Source: Peptacetobacter hominis (GTDB taxonomy: Bacteria > Bacillota > Clostridia > Peptostreptococcales > Peptostreptococcaceae). Taken from it: 64,000 nt of DNA. A program made the translations under genes and the position numbers. Location of the stretch: contig NZ_SGJB01000006.1 in NCBI RefSeq assembly GCF_006861675.1, positions 52,293 through 116,292 on the forward strand. The letters run 5' to 3'. The notes below the pieces were generated by a model. That model saw nothing but the letters and a program-made list of their open reading frames with translations, was not told where the DNA came from and did no database searches. Shown piece after piece: positions 1-8,868 of this stretch (its first letter is position 1; every line of letters begins with the position of its first letter).

Positions 1-4
1 CCAT
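1..4 (-). CDS. Start codon of next transporter gene (partial)
   Basis: An ATG on the minus strand at positions 4-2 follows a good SD (GAGGAGCGATAAT) that lies inside the end of the preceding permease gene. Only the start codon and one further base are in the window. In the E. coli ynjBCD arrangement the missing partner is the ATPase YnjD, so that is the expected product; this is inference from context only. Confidence 0.4.
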
Positions 5-5
5 A

Positions 6-794
6 TTATCGCTCCTCAATTCTGCAAAGTACGGATGTTTTTCTCAGCATCCTCTGTATAATAAAAACCATAATCATAGTCACAATCAGAAAATATACAC
101 TGTAAACAGAGGAAAGGTTTCTATCTCCACTCTGTATATACGGAAACATTATCATAGGATATGTGACTATCTTTCCTCCACCTATAAGCATAGTAAGAAA
201 ATACTGCCCAAATGAAACTATAAAACTCATAGTAGCCGCAGATATTATCCCAGGAAGTATAGATGGAAAAGTTATATACCTGAAAGTATCGAATTTACCT
301 GCACCGAGCATTTCAGCCCGAACTTCAAGTCTATCTCCATGAATTCTATATACATCTGAAAGAATCATAACCGCATATGGAATGCATGGAATTATATTTA
401 TAATAACGACACCTATTATTGAATTTGCTATTTTCATCCTAAGAAAACCTATATGAATTCCCATAGCAATAGATACCATTGGTATTATCATAGGTGACAT
501 CACAAGAAGTCTGAAAAATTTCTTTCCTTTGAATTTATACAAAGCTATTGCCTTTGATGCCGGAATACATATAATCACTGTTATCATAGATACTATAACA
601 GCAATAAATATACTTTGAAGCATTGTTGTTATATTTCCCGGTTCAAATAAATACTCAAATCCTCTAAGAGAAAAACTTTCGGGAACTAAATTCGGATAAC
701 TCCAACATGCCGAAAAACACCACATAACAAGTATTGCCAGGGGAAAAATCATAGCAATAAATACGAGATTAAGTAAAAATTTCGCATATTTCAT
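6..794 (-). CDS. ABC transporter permease, YnjC C-terminal-half type
   Basis: A 262-residue integral membrane permease with about six hydrophobic segments. The cytoplasmic EAA loop, which contacts the ATPase, is at about residues 158-181 (EMLGAGKFDTFRY, then LPG). It resembles PotC/ThiP-type permeases. The ATG abuts the stop of the upstream permease, with a GGGGGG-type SD inside that gene, so the two are translationally linked. With the YnjB-like binding protein just upstream this forms a YnjBCD-type importer. E. coli YnjC is a single fused permease of about 500 residues, whereas here the halves are separate genes. The substrate is unknown. Confidence 0.88.
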   Translation of the reverse strand: MKYAKFLLNLVFIAMIFPLAILVMWCFSACWSYPNLVPESFSLRGFEYLFEPGNITTMLQSIFIAVIVSMITVIICIPASKAIALYKFKGKKFFRLLVMSPMIIPMVSIAMGIHIGFLRMKIANSIIGVVIINIIPCIPYAVMILSDVYRIHGDRLEVRAEMLGAGKFDTFRYITFPSILPGIISAATMSFIVSFGQYFLTMLIGGGKIVTYPMIMFPYIQSGDRNLSSVYSVYFLIVTMIMVFIIQRMLRKTSVLCRIEER

Positions 795-1658
795 CTATAT
801 ATCCCCCCTATCTATTTTCTCAAACACTCTGCTGTAGATATAAAGCATGACAAATCCTATGATAGATATAATCATATTTGCAGCCATAGCTACAGATCTT
901 TTAGAAAAATCCGCACTTATATAATTTACATATGCATAAACAGGTAGTGCCTGTGGTGTTGAAGGTCCTATAAGCATAGGAACCTCATATGCTCCGAACG
1001 AAAATGAAAAAAGTATTATAAAAGAAGACACCACAAAAGGCATCGCCTGAGGCATTACAATATATCTAAACACCTGTAATCTGTTGGCACCCAGATTCAT
1101 AGCTGCATTTTCGTATTTTTCTGATACACTTTTCAGAATACCATATACTGTCATCATTACATATGGAACGCCTTTCCACATATACACAATTATTATTCCC
1201 AATCCGTTTTCACCAAACAGAATATTATAAAAATCAGCCGAATCTTCTATAACTCCCACTGAATACATCAACCTCGATATAATTCCTGTTTTTGAAAATA
1301 CAAATATCATAAGAACAACAGCTATTATATGCGGAACTGCAACCGGTATTCCTACAATAGATTTTCTTATTCTCGTATATTTTGAAAATGTCATTATATA
1401 CGCAACTATTATTCCTATAAGCACTGAAAGCATTGCCGATACAAAAGAAGTCTTCAAACTTAACCAGAAAGAGGATATAAATGAAGTGTCTGATATTATA
1501 TCTGTATAATGTTCAAATGTTATATCTGTCATTCCTATCCGAGGAAAATACCCCAGACTCTGAAGAACACAGTTTGTTATACCGAAAAACATAATTGTTG
1601 CAACAAAAATAAAAACAGGGGCTACCATAATATATGGCATTAGTTTTTTATTTTGCAT
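795..1658 (-). CDS. ABC transporter permease, YnjC N-terminal-half type
   Basis: A 287-residue permease with about six membrane helices and an EAA loop (AAMNLGANRLQVFRYIVMPQ). The reading frame is open upstream to an ATG at 1670, but the ATG at 1658 has GAGG six bases before it, so it is the preferred start. It overlaps the end of the binding-protein gene by 11 bases, which implies translational coupling. Related families include spermidine/putrescine, thiamine and Fe(III) permeases. The neighbouring YnjB-like binding protein and CDP-alcohol phosphatidyltransferase assign it to the YnjBCD group, whose substrate has not been established. Confidence 0.88.
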   Translation of the reverse strand: MQNKKLMPYIMVAPVFIFVATIMFFGITNCVLQSLGYFPRIGMTDITFEHYTDIISDTSFISSFWLSLKTSFVSAMLSVLIGIIVAYIMTFSKYTRIRKSIVGIPVAVPHIIAVVLMIFVFSKTGIISRLMYSVGVIEDSADFYNILFGENGLGIIIVYMWKGVPYVMMTVYGILKSVSEKYENAAMNLGANRLQVFRYIVMPQAMPFVVSSFIILFSFSFGAYEVPMLIGPSTPQALPVYAYVNYISADFSKRSVAMAANMIISIIGFVMLYIYSRVFEKIDRGDI

Positions 1659-2856
1659 TAAGAACCTCATCTGTCCATATTTCTTCTATTATACTTACCA
1701 TTCCCGCAGAAGGCTCTGGAACAGATTTTTCTATAACTACAGAATCAGCGCTGAATTCTTTTTTCTCTTTATCAGATAACTTGTCCATATCAAGTACTGT
1801 CGCATCTCCCCAGTTTTCTGTGAAAGTCTTTGAAGCCTGTGCCTCAGGACTCATAAGAAAATCTATAAGAACCATCGCCCCTTCCTGATTCTGAGTATTA
1901 AAAGGCATACTTAAAAAATGTACATTTGTTATATTTCCATTTTTAAATTCAGTTATTTTGCTTGAATCTCTGAATTCACCTGTATCTATTTTTCCCCGTA
2001 TTGAATTACAGTTATATGTCATAGTTGCATCAACTTCTCCGTCTGAGTACATATTATCAAGCTGAGAAAGATCTGCAGGATATGTCTTTCCTTCATTCCA
2101 TAAATAAGGTTTTATTTCATTCAAATAATCTATAGCTGGCTGAATGACCTCTTTTACTTTTTCCTTATCTTCTGGAAGAGAAGAAACTTTTTCATATCCT
2201 ACTATATCGTATATTATATTTCTTACGAATGCACTTCCTGTAAAATCAGATACAACCGGATATGTAAATTTGCCGGGATTTGATTTTACAAAATTCTTAA
2301 GACTCTCTGAATCTGTTATATTCCGATTTTTCCGGTTTGAATCATATACAACTGTAAACTGAGATTTTCCCCATGGAGCTTCCATTCCATCAGTAGAAAC
2401 ACCAAAATCAGTAGTTACATCCTCAGATTCTGTATTGACATAGTTATTGTATGAAGGAAGCTTATCTGTAAAAGATCCTAAAAGAAGATTAGATTCTTTC
2501 GCTGTTTTGAAATTTTCTCCGTTTATCCATACAACATCTATATTTCCTTCAGTATTTCCAGCCTGTTTATCAGAAAGCATCATATTCATTATCTCATCTA
2601 TATTCATACCTGTTCTTTTTACAGTTATGTTGTATTTTTCCTTCATCTGAGGTATAACATATGAATCAAACCATTTGTTCATTACCTCATCTCCACCATA
2701 ACCGTAAAAATTGACAGTTGTTCCCTCTGCTGTTTTTACTATCTCTTCAAAATCCGCATCTGTAACCTTGGCCTCACTATTTTCCTTACCACTACATCCA
2801 ACAAGTGTAAAAATCATAGAAAAACACACTATCATACCAACAATTTTTCTTAGCAT
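1648..2856 (-). CDS. ynjB: YnjB-family ABC substrate-binding lipoprotein
   Basis: About 402 residues with a lipoprotein signal peptide (LVGC), so it is anchored outside the membrane. Features recognisable from the YnjB family (COG4134) are the FYGYGGDEVMNKW segment, the DVVWINGENF motif and EAPWGKSQF. The frame is open to 2886, but GGAG lies seven bases before the ATG at 2856, which directly precedes the signal peptide (MLRKIVGMIV). It follows the CDP-alcohol phosphatidyltransferase and overlaps the first permease. The role is solute capture for the importer; the ligand is unknown. Confidence 0.88.
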   Translation of the reverse strand: MLRKIVGMIVCFSMIFTLVGCSGKENSEAKVTDADFEEIVKTAEGTTVNFYGYGGDEVMNKWFDSYVIPQMKEKYNITVKRTGMNIDEIMNMMLSDKQAGNTEGNIDVVWINGENFKTAKESNLLLGSFTDKLPSYNNYVNTESEDVTTDFGVSTDGMEAPWGKSQFTVVYDSNRKNRNITDSESLKNFVKSNPGKFTYPVVSDFTGSAFVRNIIYDIVGYEKVSSLPEDKEKVKEVIQPAIDYLNEIKPYLWNEGKTYPADLSQLDNMYSDGEVDATMTYNCNSIRGKIDTGEFRDSSKITEFKNGNITNVHFLSMPFNTQNQEGAMVLIDFLMSPEAQASKTFTENWGDATVLDMDKLSDKEKKEFSADSVVIEKSVPEPSAGMVSIIEEIWTDEVLNAK

Positions 2857-2942
2857 ATCCATTCTCCATTCATATTTTATAGTCAATCTATTTTTATAAA
2901 TCTTATTGATTTAAAACAATATTTTTAATAACCTTTGCAATA

Positions 2943-3527
2943 TTATTTAAGTATTTTTTTAGCCTCTAAAAATCTCTGACATGCGGTAAATAATATCATC
3001 GCTGAAAAAATATACGATATTATCACTACCTGAGAACTAAAAAGAATCATAAGAGAAAACATTATAAATCCCTCACTTCTTTCAGCTACACCAGCCTGAT
3101 AATAAAAAGATTTCATACCCTGTTTTTCTGTACACGCTCCAACTGTCAGAAATATCGTCATAGACATAAGTATAGAAAGTGAAAGTACAACAAGACTTAC
3201 ACCGGCATCGCTGAATTTAAGCGCCATAACAAGTATAATTCCCGCCTCTACTATTCTGTCTGAAACTATATCCATAAGCGTCCCAAAATACGATGTAGCC
3301 CCACTTTTTCTTGCCATTGCTCCATCGACTGCATCTAGATATCCTGAAAACCATAAAACAGCAACTGCAAGTATTCCCATATCAAAATATGCAAATACAG
3401 ATGTCATTATTCCTATAAAAAGAGCAAGCATTGTTACATGATTCGGTTTTAATTTTAGTCCAAGAAAAAAATCCGCACCCTTTTCTATAGCTGGATTTAC
3501 ATATTTTCTTGCATGTGTATCAAGCAT
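2943..3527 (-). CDS. CDP-alcohol phosphatidyltransferase, YnjF-like
   Basis: A 194-residue membrane enzyme with the complete CDP-alcohol phosphatidyltransferase signature: DAVDGAMAR, then after a short gap GTLMDIVSD, giving the D..DG..AR........G...D...D pattern. Such enzymes transfer a phosphatidyl group from CDP-diacylglycerol to an alcohol. The exact alcohol cannot be read from the sequence. It is the first gene of the transporter operon (SD GGGGG before ATG), matching the position of ynjF in the E. coli ynj cluster. It is not the usual neighbour set for pgsA. Confidence 0.88.
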   Translation of the reverse strand: MLDTHARKYVNPAIEKGADFFLGLKLKPNHVTMLALFIGIMTSVFAYFDMGILAVAVLWFSGYLDAVDGAMARKSGATSYFGTLMDIVSDRIVEAGIILVMALKFSDAGVSLVVLSLSILMSMTIFLTVGACTEKQGMKSFYYQAGVAERSEGFIMFSLMILFSSQVVIISYIFSAMILFTACQRFLEAKKILK

Positions 3528-3655
3528 CTATAGTTTCCCCCTTAAAAAATTACAAACTTATATACATTAATATATAATACCATAATTTTCAATGTTAAAC
3601 TTCTGTATCTGTATTAGATTATTTCTATAGGTGTATTTATTTTTTCTATAATAAG

Positions 3656-3687
3656 AAAGGTCCCTATCTATAATGACAGGAACCTTT
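3656..3687 (-). terminator. Hairpin terminator after the acetyltransferase
   Basis: An inverted repeat (AAAGGTCCCT against AGGAACCTTT, one mismatch) just beyond the stop of the acetyltransferase gene. The T-run on the minus strand is weak. Confidence 0.55.
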
Positions 3688-3694
3688 ATATTAT

Positions 3695-4348
3695 CTAATC
3701 AAGCATTGCACAGGCTTTCTCGTATTCAGCCTGACTTTCTTGTACAAGTTTTTCTTTGTATGGAAAATTTTTATCAAATTCTTCTACCTCCTCATCTGTT
3801 ACATCAAATACCTCTGAAAATACTGCGTACCCTTCGATACCTTCAAGCGCTCCATCAAAAAGTGACAGAACAAGAAGTCCTTTATAAAATTTGCCATCTT
3901 CCATAGATATACTGTAATTTTTTCCACTTTTAAATCCATATGGTTCATAATGATATGGATATCCAAGAGTCATTATAGCTCTATATCCCATATCTTCTGC
4001 TTCTGATATAGAATGACTTATCATTATTCTTCCAAGCCCCATTCTATGAAATTCCGGTGATATAAATACTGGTCCAAATGTTATCGTATCTACTTCTCCA
4101 TCAGTTGTTACAATTTTTGATTTTGTATAGTATATAGCACCCTCAACTTTTCCATCTACCTCTATTACAAATGAAAGATCCTTTATAAAATCACTGTGTT
4201 CTCTCATTTTGTGCACAACAAAATGCTCATGTGCACCTGGGAAATATAGATTCCAGAAAGCATCTCTGGCTATTTCTTCACATCTTCTGTAATCTTTTTC
4301 TTCTTCATTTCTCACGATTATATTGTGTTTATCAAGAAAATCACACAT
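3695..4348 (-). CDS. GNAT family N-acetyltransferase
   Basis: About 217 residues. The acetyl-CoA binding motif A is visible as FISPEFHRMGLGRIMI (R.xGxG type), followed by YPYHYEPYGF, typical of GNAT enzymes that act on small molecules or proteins. The frame also offers a GTG at 4357, but the ATG at 4348 is correctly placed behind GGGGTGG. The substrate is not identifiable. It is a single gene between the transporter operon and a divergent-function HTH operon. The C-terminal about 60 residues are acidic and specific to this protein. Confidence 0.85.
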   Translation of the reverse strand: MCDFLDKHNIIVRNEEEKDYRRCEEIARDAFWNLYFPGAHEHFVVHKMREHSDFIKDLSFVIEVDGKVEGAIYYTKSKIVTTDGEVDTITFGPVFISPEFHRMGLGRIMISHSISEAEDMGYRAIMTLGYPYHYEPYGFKSGKNYSISMEDGKFYKGLLVLSLFDGALEGIEGYAVFSEVFDVTDEEVEEFDKNFPYKEKLVQESQAEYEKACAMLD

Positions 4349-4419
4349 GTTATCCACCCCATTAATTATTATTTTTTATATTATACTATACTAAATATTA
4401 ATTATAAATATATAGAAAA

Positions 4420-4444
4420 TGCTGTCGGGAAAATTCCGACAGCA
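4420..4444 (-). terminator. Strong terminator after the HTH gene
   Basis: A perfect 9-bp stem (TGCTGTCGG against CCGACAGCA) with a 7-base loop, followed on the minus strand by TTTTC. It ends the S41 peptidase/DUF2975/HTH operon. Confidence 0.8.
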
Positions 4445-4447
4445 CTT

Positions 4448-4660
4448 TTATTCATCATCTTCAACATATTCAAGTATATCACCAGGCTGACAGTCCAAAG
4501 CCTTGCATATTTCGTTCAATGTTGAAAATCTGACCGCCTTTGCCTTGTTGTTTTTAAGAATAGATAGATTGGCGTTTGTGATGTTTATTTTTTCTACAAG
4601 TTCTTTTGATGACATTTTTCTCTTTGCCATCATCACATCAAGATTTACTACTATTGCCAT
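4448..4660 (-). CDS. Small HTH (Cro/CI-type) regulator
   Basis: A 70-residue DNA-binding protein of the YozG/COG3655 type: LDVMMAKRKMSSKELVEKI, INITNANLSILKNNKAKAVRF and a closing LDCQPGDILEYVEDDE. An upstream in-frame extension exists, but GGGAGGTGG immediately before ATG 4660 fixes the start. It is the last gene after two DUF2975 membrane proteins, and such HTH-DUF2975 pairs are a common Firmicute arrangement. The regulator probably controls its own operon. Confidence 0.88.
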   Translation of the reverse strand: MAIVVNLDVMMAKRKMSSKELVEKINITNANLSILKNNKAKAVRFSTLNEICKALDCQPGDILEYVEDDE

Positions 4661-4671
4661 AATCCACCTCC

Positions 4672-5127
4672 CTATATAGTAAGATCGTTCTCCTCTTTTA
4701 TATCTATTGCATCTCTGAATGATTCTGCAATTACAAAACTTAAAAGACCAGGTATCAGCGACATACACATATCAGCTGTTATAAATACTCCTGGTATTAT
4801 TGTTATTATTGTTCCATTAGAACCTGGAGTAACTAGCGCTGTTATATAGTCTATTATAGTCATAACTATAAATGTATATCCTATCATATTGAATCTATCA
4901 ACATTCCTTCTTTTAAATATTGTATCATAAGAATCGTTTATTATTCGTATTAATAGTACGGATACTATAAACATCACTACAAGAAATACGATCCATGTAG
5001 TATCTAAATTCGGTTCTTTTATTAATCCTACAAAATTTAACACTACTGCAACTATCATTGTTACTGTGAAAAATATCATAATGTAAAGCACTAATTTAAG
5101 ATATTTTTTTGAATTTGATTTTTTCAT
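4672..5127 (-). CDS. DUF2975 family membrane protein (copy 2)
   Basis: A 151-residue protein with four predicted membrane helices, recognised as DUF2975 by its layout and the conserved tail SFRDAIDIKEENDLTI. It is a paralogue of the preceding gene and both end in the same IKEENDLTI. It lies 11 bases before the HTH regulator gene. The function is unknown; pairs of DUF2975 proteins and small HTH regulators are thought to form membrane-linked regulatory units. Confidence 0.8.
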   Translation of the reverse strand: MKKSNSKKYLKLVLYIMIFFTVTMIVAVVLNFVGLIKEPNLDTTWIVFLVVMFIVSVLLIRIINDSYDTIFKRRNVDRFNMIGYTFIVMTIIDYITALVTPGSNGTIITIIPGVFITADMCMSLIPGLLSFVIAESFRDAIDIKEENDLTI

Positions 5128-5138
5128 AATATCACTCC

Positions 5139-5615
5139 CTATATTGTAAGATCATTTTCTTCTTTTATATTTATTGCTTTCTGAAATGAGTCTGCTATCA
5201 GAAAACATAGTAGACATGGTATCATAAGTATGCACATTGTTCCCGATATCACAAAAAATGATCCACAGTCTATAAGTGCTCCCGCTGAAACCTCTCCTGT
5301 AATTACACAATTTACATAGTCAAACAGTATCAAGACAAGAAACATATATCCCAGTCTATTAAATCTTTTAACATTATTTTGAGTAAATATATATTCTTCT
5401 GAACTATTTATACTTACCATTATTGTCACAAGCATCCGTATAAATATTATAATTGTCAATGTCTGTATAATTAATAATACTGTATCTTTCCAGTTTTTTA
5501 TTTCTAGTATTCCGCTTGGTGTTGCAGCAATCAATACCATCATTAACATAAGTATCATTATTGGAATTATTATATTCAAAATAAATCTTGCACCTTTTGT
5601 TTTCATAAACTTCAC
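5139..5615 (-). CDS. DUF2975 family membrane protein (copy 1)
   Basis: A 158-residue protein with four predicted membrane helices and the tail SFQKAINIKEENDLTI. It is homologous to the next gene along its whole length, so the pair is a tandem duplication. It begins 15 bases after the S41 peptidase gene, so all four genes (peptidase, two DUF2975, HTH) are probably one transcript. No catalytic residues are evident. Confidence 0.8.
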   Translation of the reverse strand: MKFMKTKGARFILNIIIPIMILMLMMVLIAATPSGILEIKNWKDTVLLIIQTLTIIIFIRMLVTIMVSINSSEEYIFTQNNVKRFNRLGYMFLVLILFDYVNCVITGEVSAGALIDCGSFFVISGTMCILMIPCLLCFLIADSFQKAINIKEENDLTI

Positions 5616-5630
5616 CTCATCTATATCGAA

Positions 5631-6839
5631 CTATTTAATATTTTCTATTTTCTTTATTTTTTCTACATATACACTCAAAGGAACTTTCGAGCTATAATAA
5701 TCTTCATTTTTAATATATAAATCTGGAGTTACTTTTTCTTCCTCATCACATATTCCACTTTCAGTTAATGACATTGCAGAAGACATCCTTACAATTAAAT
5801 TACTATTATTCAACTTGAATAAAACTGGATCTACACTATATCCATCACCCCCAGTTTTTGTTCCAATTATTGTTGCAAAATTTTTTTCTTTACAGAAAAC
5901 TGCAAATGATTCAGAAGCAGAAAATACATTTTCATCAACAAGAAGATATATATTTCCATTAAAAGGATATTTTGCTTTTCCTTTTATATACGTATTATCA
6001 TTAGAAAACTCAGTAAACATATTCGGAACTTCTTTTGGAGCTTTTTCTAATATTTTATCTGGAAGTTCATCTATGTTATGTAAATTTTCACTTCTTCTAC
6101 TTGTATAATCTTTTATCGTTTTTGAATCATTTCTGAATAGTGTATATCCACCACAACTATAATTCTTATTCGTTATAGTAGATATCAATTCCATCCAATA
6201 TAAATCATTTCCACCAGTATTTCCTCTTATATCAATAATAAGAGCTTTATAATTATTTTTATTTTTTAAAAATTTTTCTATTTTTATCATATCATTATCA
6301 ATATTGCCACTCGCTGAATTCATCTGTGGAATAGATATGTATGCTATATTTCCTTTCATAACATCAATTGTATCTATGTCTTTGAACACATCTTCATATT
6401 TTTCAATTCCTTTTATTTCATTCATCGACTCATATCTTTCTATTACATCTTTATCCTCTAGAATTGGAAAATATCCTATAGGCTCATATACTTTTTGGTA
6501 ATAATCAAATACTTTTTTATCTGATATAACACCATTATGTCCTTTATTTAATTTCCGAAGAATCTTATTCAAAGTATACATAAATTCTTTATCAGAAGAT
6601 GTTTCTAACACCATCTCCTTAAATTCTTCCTTTTTCGATAGCCAGTCAATTCCATTAAGTCGTTTATTTACCTCAAGAAATGGATATCCTTTTTCTACCT
6701 CACTATACATCTGTTCAAAGTCCTCTATTTTTTCCTCTGTTGTTAGAGTTGATTTATTATCACCTGTTAAATTACTCGAACATCCAGTTAAAATAAATGA
6801 CCGTAATAATATTCCCAATATAAGCAACCTTTTCTTCAT
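5631..6839 (-). CDS. S41 family peptidase lipoprotein
   Basis: A 402-residue exported protein with a lipoprotein signal (ILTGC). The C-terminal processing-protease fold is visible as ALIIDIRGNTGGND, then DENVFSASESFA, with the serine of SASES as likely nucleophile, and IGTKTGGDG. There is no PDZ domain, so it resembles the short S41 proteins of Clostridia rather than CtpA. GGAGG before the ATG supports the start. It leads an operon with two DUF2975 proteins and an HTH regulator. The substrate is unknown. Confidence 0.85.
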   Translation of the reverse strand: MKKRLLILGILLRSFILTGCSSNLTGDNKSTLTTEEKIEDFEQMYSEVEKGYPFLEVNKRLNGIDWLSKKEEFKEMVLETSSDKEFMYTLNKILRKLNKGHNGVISDKKVFDYYQKVYEPIGYFPILEDKDVIERYESMNEIKGIEKYEDVFKDIDTIDVMKGNIAYISIPQMNSASGNIDNDMIKIEKFLKNKNNYKALIIDIRGNTGGNDLYWMELISTITNKNYSCGGYTLFRNDSKTIKDYTSRRSENLHNIDELPDKILEKAPKEVPNMFTEFSNDNTYIKGKAKYPFNGNIYLLVDENVFSASESFAVFCKEKNFATIIGTKTGGDGYSVDPVLFKLNNSNLIVRMSSAMSLTESGICDEEEKVTPDLYIKNEDYYSSKVPLSVYVEKIKKIENIK

Positions 6840-7013
6840 AGAAATTTACCTCCATTAGTTGAATTGTCGTACTTATACATAGCTTTCGAATTAATTCGTG
6901 TCATAATTAGTATTTGATTATATATTTATCTTAAGTTCATATTACCACTATTGTTATCGTTTTTCAATATATTTTTATCTATTAACATTATATTTTTTGT
7001 TTTTTTCAATATT

Positions 7014-7052
7014 AAAAAGTCTGATTCGATTATATATCGATTCAGACTTTTT
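7014..7052 (-). terminator. Terminator after DUF4097 gene
   Basis: A 17-bp stem with one mismatch (arm AAAAAGTCTGATTCGAT) whose T-rich arm serves as the U-tract. It can work on both strands and lies just past the DUF4097 gene. Confidence 0.75.
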
Positions 7053-7085
7053 ATTTTTTATATTTATTGAATTTTTAGCTTAAAT

Positions 7086-7820
7086 CTACTTATCTTCGAT
7101 TTCAATATCTCCAGATACATTTTCAATAATCATTTTGGGTCCTTTTGAATTTTTAATAAATTCGTATTGATACTTTTGACTGTTATAGTAAATATTCTCA
7201 CTACTATTTGCTTCTATACTATAGTTTTTGCCATCTACTTTTATATCTCCCTCTACTGAGCTTATATATACATTTTTATTCGCTATTCCTGTATATATAC
7301 AATCACCATCTACTGTATCCATTTTTATTTCATTCCCGAATGTATTTAATGCTGAAACGTCTCCATCTGTAGTATCAAGATTACATGATGTATATTTTAT
7401 ATTTTTTAGAGATATGTCCCCACCTACTGTATCTATTTTTAGACTATTTAATAATTTATTCTCTGGTATAGTTATATTTATCTTATTTCTGTTATCCTTT
7501 TCTGATGTAAAATACATTATTTTCAAATCTTCTGAATCTGACTCTATAAAAAGAGTATTATTATTAACTTCCATATTTTTTATACTTTCTTGGTCGTCAA
7601 AATTATACTTCACAGAATAATCTTTTCCTATAGAAATTTCTACGTCTGCATCTACTGATGATATATCTATATTTGAAAATTCTTCTACTTTAATACTTTT
7701 TTCTTCTTTTGATACATTTGTTATTTCATTTTTATTATCGTCCATTTTACTTCCTGCTGTATATAATCCTATTCCTAATATTAATATAGCCACCATACAA
7801 ATCACTATTTTCTTAATCAT
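7086..7820 (-). CDS. DUF4097 family protein (beta-helix, putative adhesin)
   Basis: About 244 residues with an N-terminal membrane anchor (IVICMVAILILGIGL) followed by an extracellular beta-rich domain with repeated VGGDISL, TTDGDVSAL, TVDGDCIY and SVEGDIKV units typical of DUF4097. The start at 7820 sits behind AAAGGAGATCT; the gene overlaps the end of the DUF1700 gene by 8 bases. PadR, DUF1700 and DUF4097 form a recurrent envelope-stress-like module in Firmicutes. No enzymatic motif is seen. Confidence 0.85.
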   Translation of the reverse strand: MIKKIVICMVAILILGIGLYTAGSKMDDNKNEITNVSKEEKSIKVEEFSNIDISSVDADVEISIGKDYSVKYNFDDQESIKNMEVNNNTLFIESDSEDLKIMYFTSEKDNRNKINITIPENKLLNSLKIDTVGGDISLKNIKYTSCNLDTTDGDVSALNTFGNEIKMDTVDGDCIYTGIANKNVYISSVEGDIKVDGKNYSIEANSSENIYYNSQKYQYEFIKNSKGPKMIIENVSGDIEIEDK

Positions 7821-8382
7821 TTTTAGATCTCCTTTCAACAAAATTTGAAATTTTAATAGTTATTTTCTTCAATAAAAATCTAAAAAAAGGAACAAACATA
7901 CATATCAATAATACTGTAACAGATATCAGTATAAGTGATCCTCCAAACGTCTTCATCCATAAAGCAGGATTAAAATTCACAAGATAGCTAAATGACTCCA
8001 CAAACATAGAAACTGAAACTTTTGAAAACACAAGTATTATCATTAATATTGCAAATATCAATGCAATAATTGTTATCAATGTACCAATTAATATACCTAT
8101 TATTGGAAGAGATACAGGAAGTGAGCATATTGCTATAATACCTATAATAAATGCCTTACTTATATCTTTATCATCCTTATCAAGAGTTTTCTTCGCTGAT
8201 TCTGCATATATTTTTGAAGAAAGATTTTTAGGGTTCCCGAATCTATCTGTAAGTTCTTCATACTCTATAATCCCTGCATCTTCTGCATACTCTCTATAGA
8301 AATTTAAAGCTTCTTCTCTATCTTCATCATTAAGTTTATGAAGATGTCTTGCTAATTCGTTGAAATACTTATTATTTGTCAT
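7813..8382 (-). CDS. DUF1700 (HAAS) family membrane protein
   Basis: A 189-residue protein. The N-terminal cytoplasmic HAAS domain is visible (FNELARHLHKLNDEDREEAL, then RFGNPKNLSSKI), followed by three to four membrane helices. Proteins of this family are encoded next to PadR regulators, as here, and are thought to work with them as sensor or partner. It overlaps both neighbours (11 and 8 bases), so translation is tightly coupled. Confidence 0.87.
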   Translation of the reverse strand: MTNNKYFNELARHLHKLNDEDREEALNFYREYAEDAGIIEYEELTDRFGNPKNLSSKIYAESAKKTLDKDDKDISKAFIIGIIAICSLPVSLPIIGILIGTLITIIALIFAILMIILVFSKVSVSMFVESFSYLVNFNPALWMKTFGGSLILISVTVLLICMFVPFFRFLLKKITIKISNFVERRSKND

Positions 8383-8695
8383 TACTTACATCCTCCTCAA
8401 GTAATATATCCATCTTCTTCTTCATTTCATTCCATTCCGATATATATTTTTCAAGCTCTAACTCACCTTTTTGAGTTAATTTATAATACCTTCGATTTCT
8501 TCCCTGGTAAGGCATATCATATACACTCAAAAGTTCGTTTTTCTGCAATCTTTTCAAAGCTGGATACATCGCTGTTTCAGAAACATCCAGTATTTCCCTT
8601 ACTTCCTGAGTTATTGCATATCCATACTCATCTTTATTTCGAAGTATACTCAGAACTACGAAATCAAGTATTGCTCCACCTATCTGAAATCCCAA
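8372..8695 (-). CDS. PadR family transcriptional regulator
   Basis: About 107 residues with the PadR winged helix: FQIGGAILDFVVLSIL, YGYAITQEVREI, then ETAMYPALKRLQKNELL and RRYYKLTQKGELEL. PadR proteins are dimeric repressors. A GTG at 8704 is possible, but GAGG is eight bases before the TTG at 8695, giving the usual PadR N-terminus. It is the first gene of the PadR/DUF1700/DUF4097 operon, which it probably represses. Confidence 0.92.
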   Translation of the reverse strand: MGFQIGGAILDFVVLSILRNKDEYGYAITQEVREILDVSETAMYPALKRLQKNELLSVYDMPYQGRNRRYYKLTQKGELELEKYISEWNEMKKKMDILLEEDVSNDK

Positions 8696-8839
8696 GTAAA
8701 TCACCTCACTAAATAATTATTTATTCTCTTATATTATAAATCGAATAATATTATAAGTCAATAAACTAATGTTAAATTTAAAATTATATTATCCTGTATT
8801 CAAACTTTTAAAATCTATTATTAGAAATACAAAATAAAA

Positions 8840-8862
8840 AGAGCCTGCTTAACACAGACTCT
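8840..8862 (-). terminator. Terminator after EFR1-type gene
   Basis: On the minus strand AGAGTCTG and CAGGCTCT form an 8-bp stem (one G-U pair) followed by TTTTTATTTTG. Confidence 0.75.
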
Positions 8863-8868
8863 ATCTAA

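Noticed and set aside
4661..4768. N-terminal extension of the small HTH gene
   Set aside because: The extension runs over the end of the DUF2975 gene in another frame, and a strong SD directly precedes the ATG at 4660.
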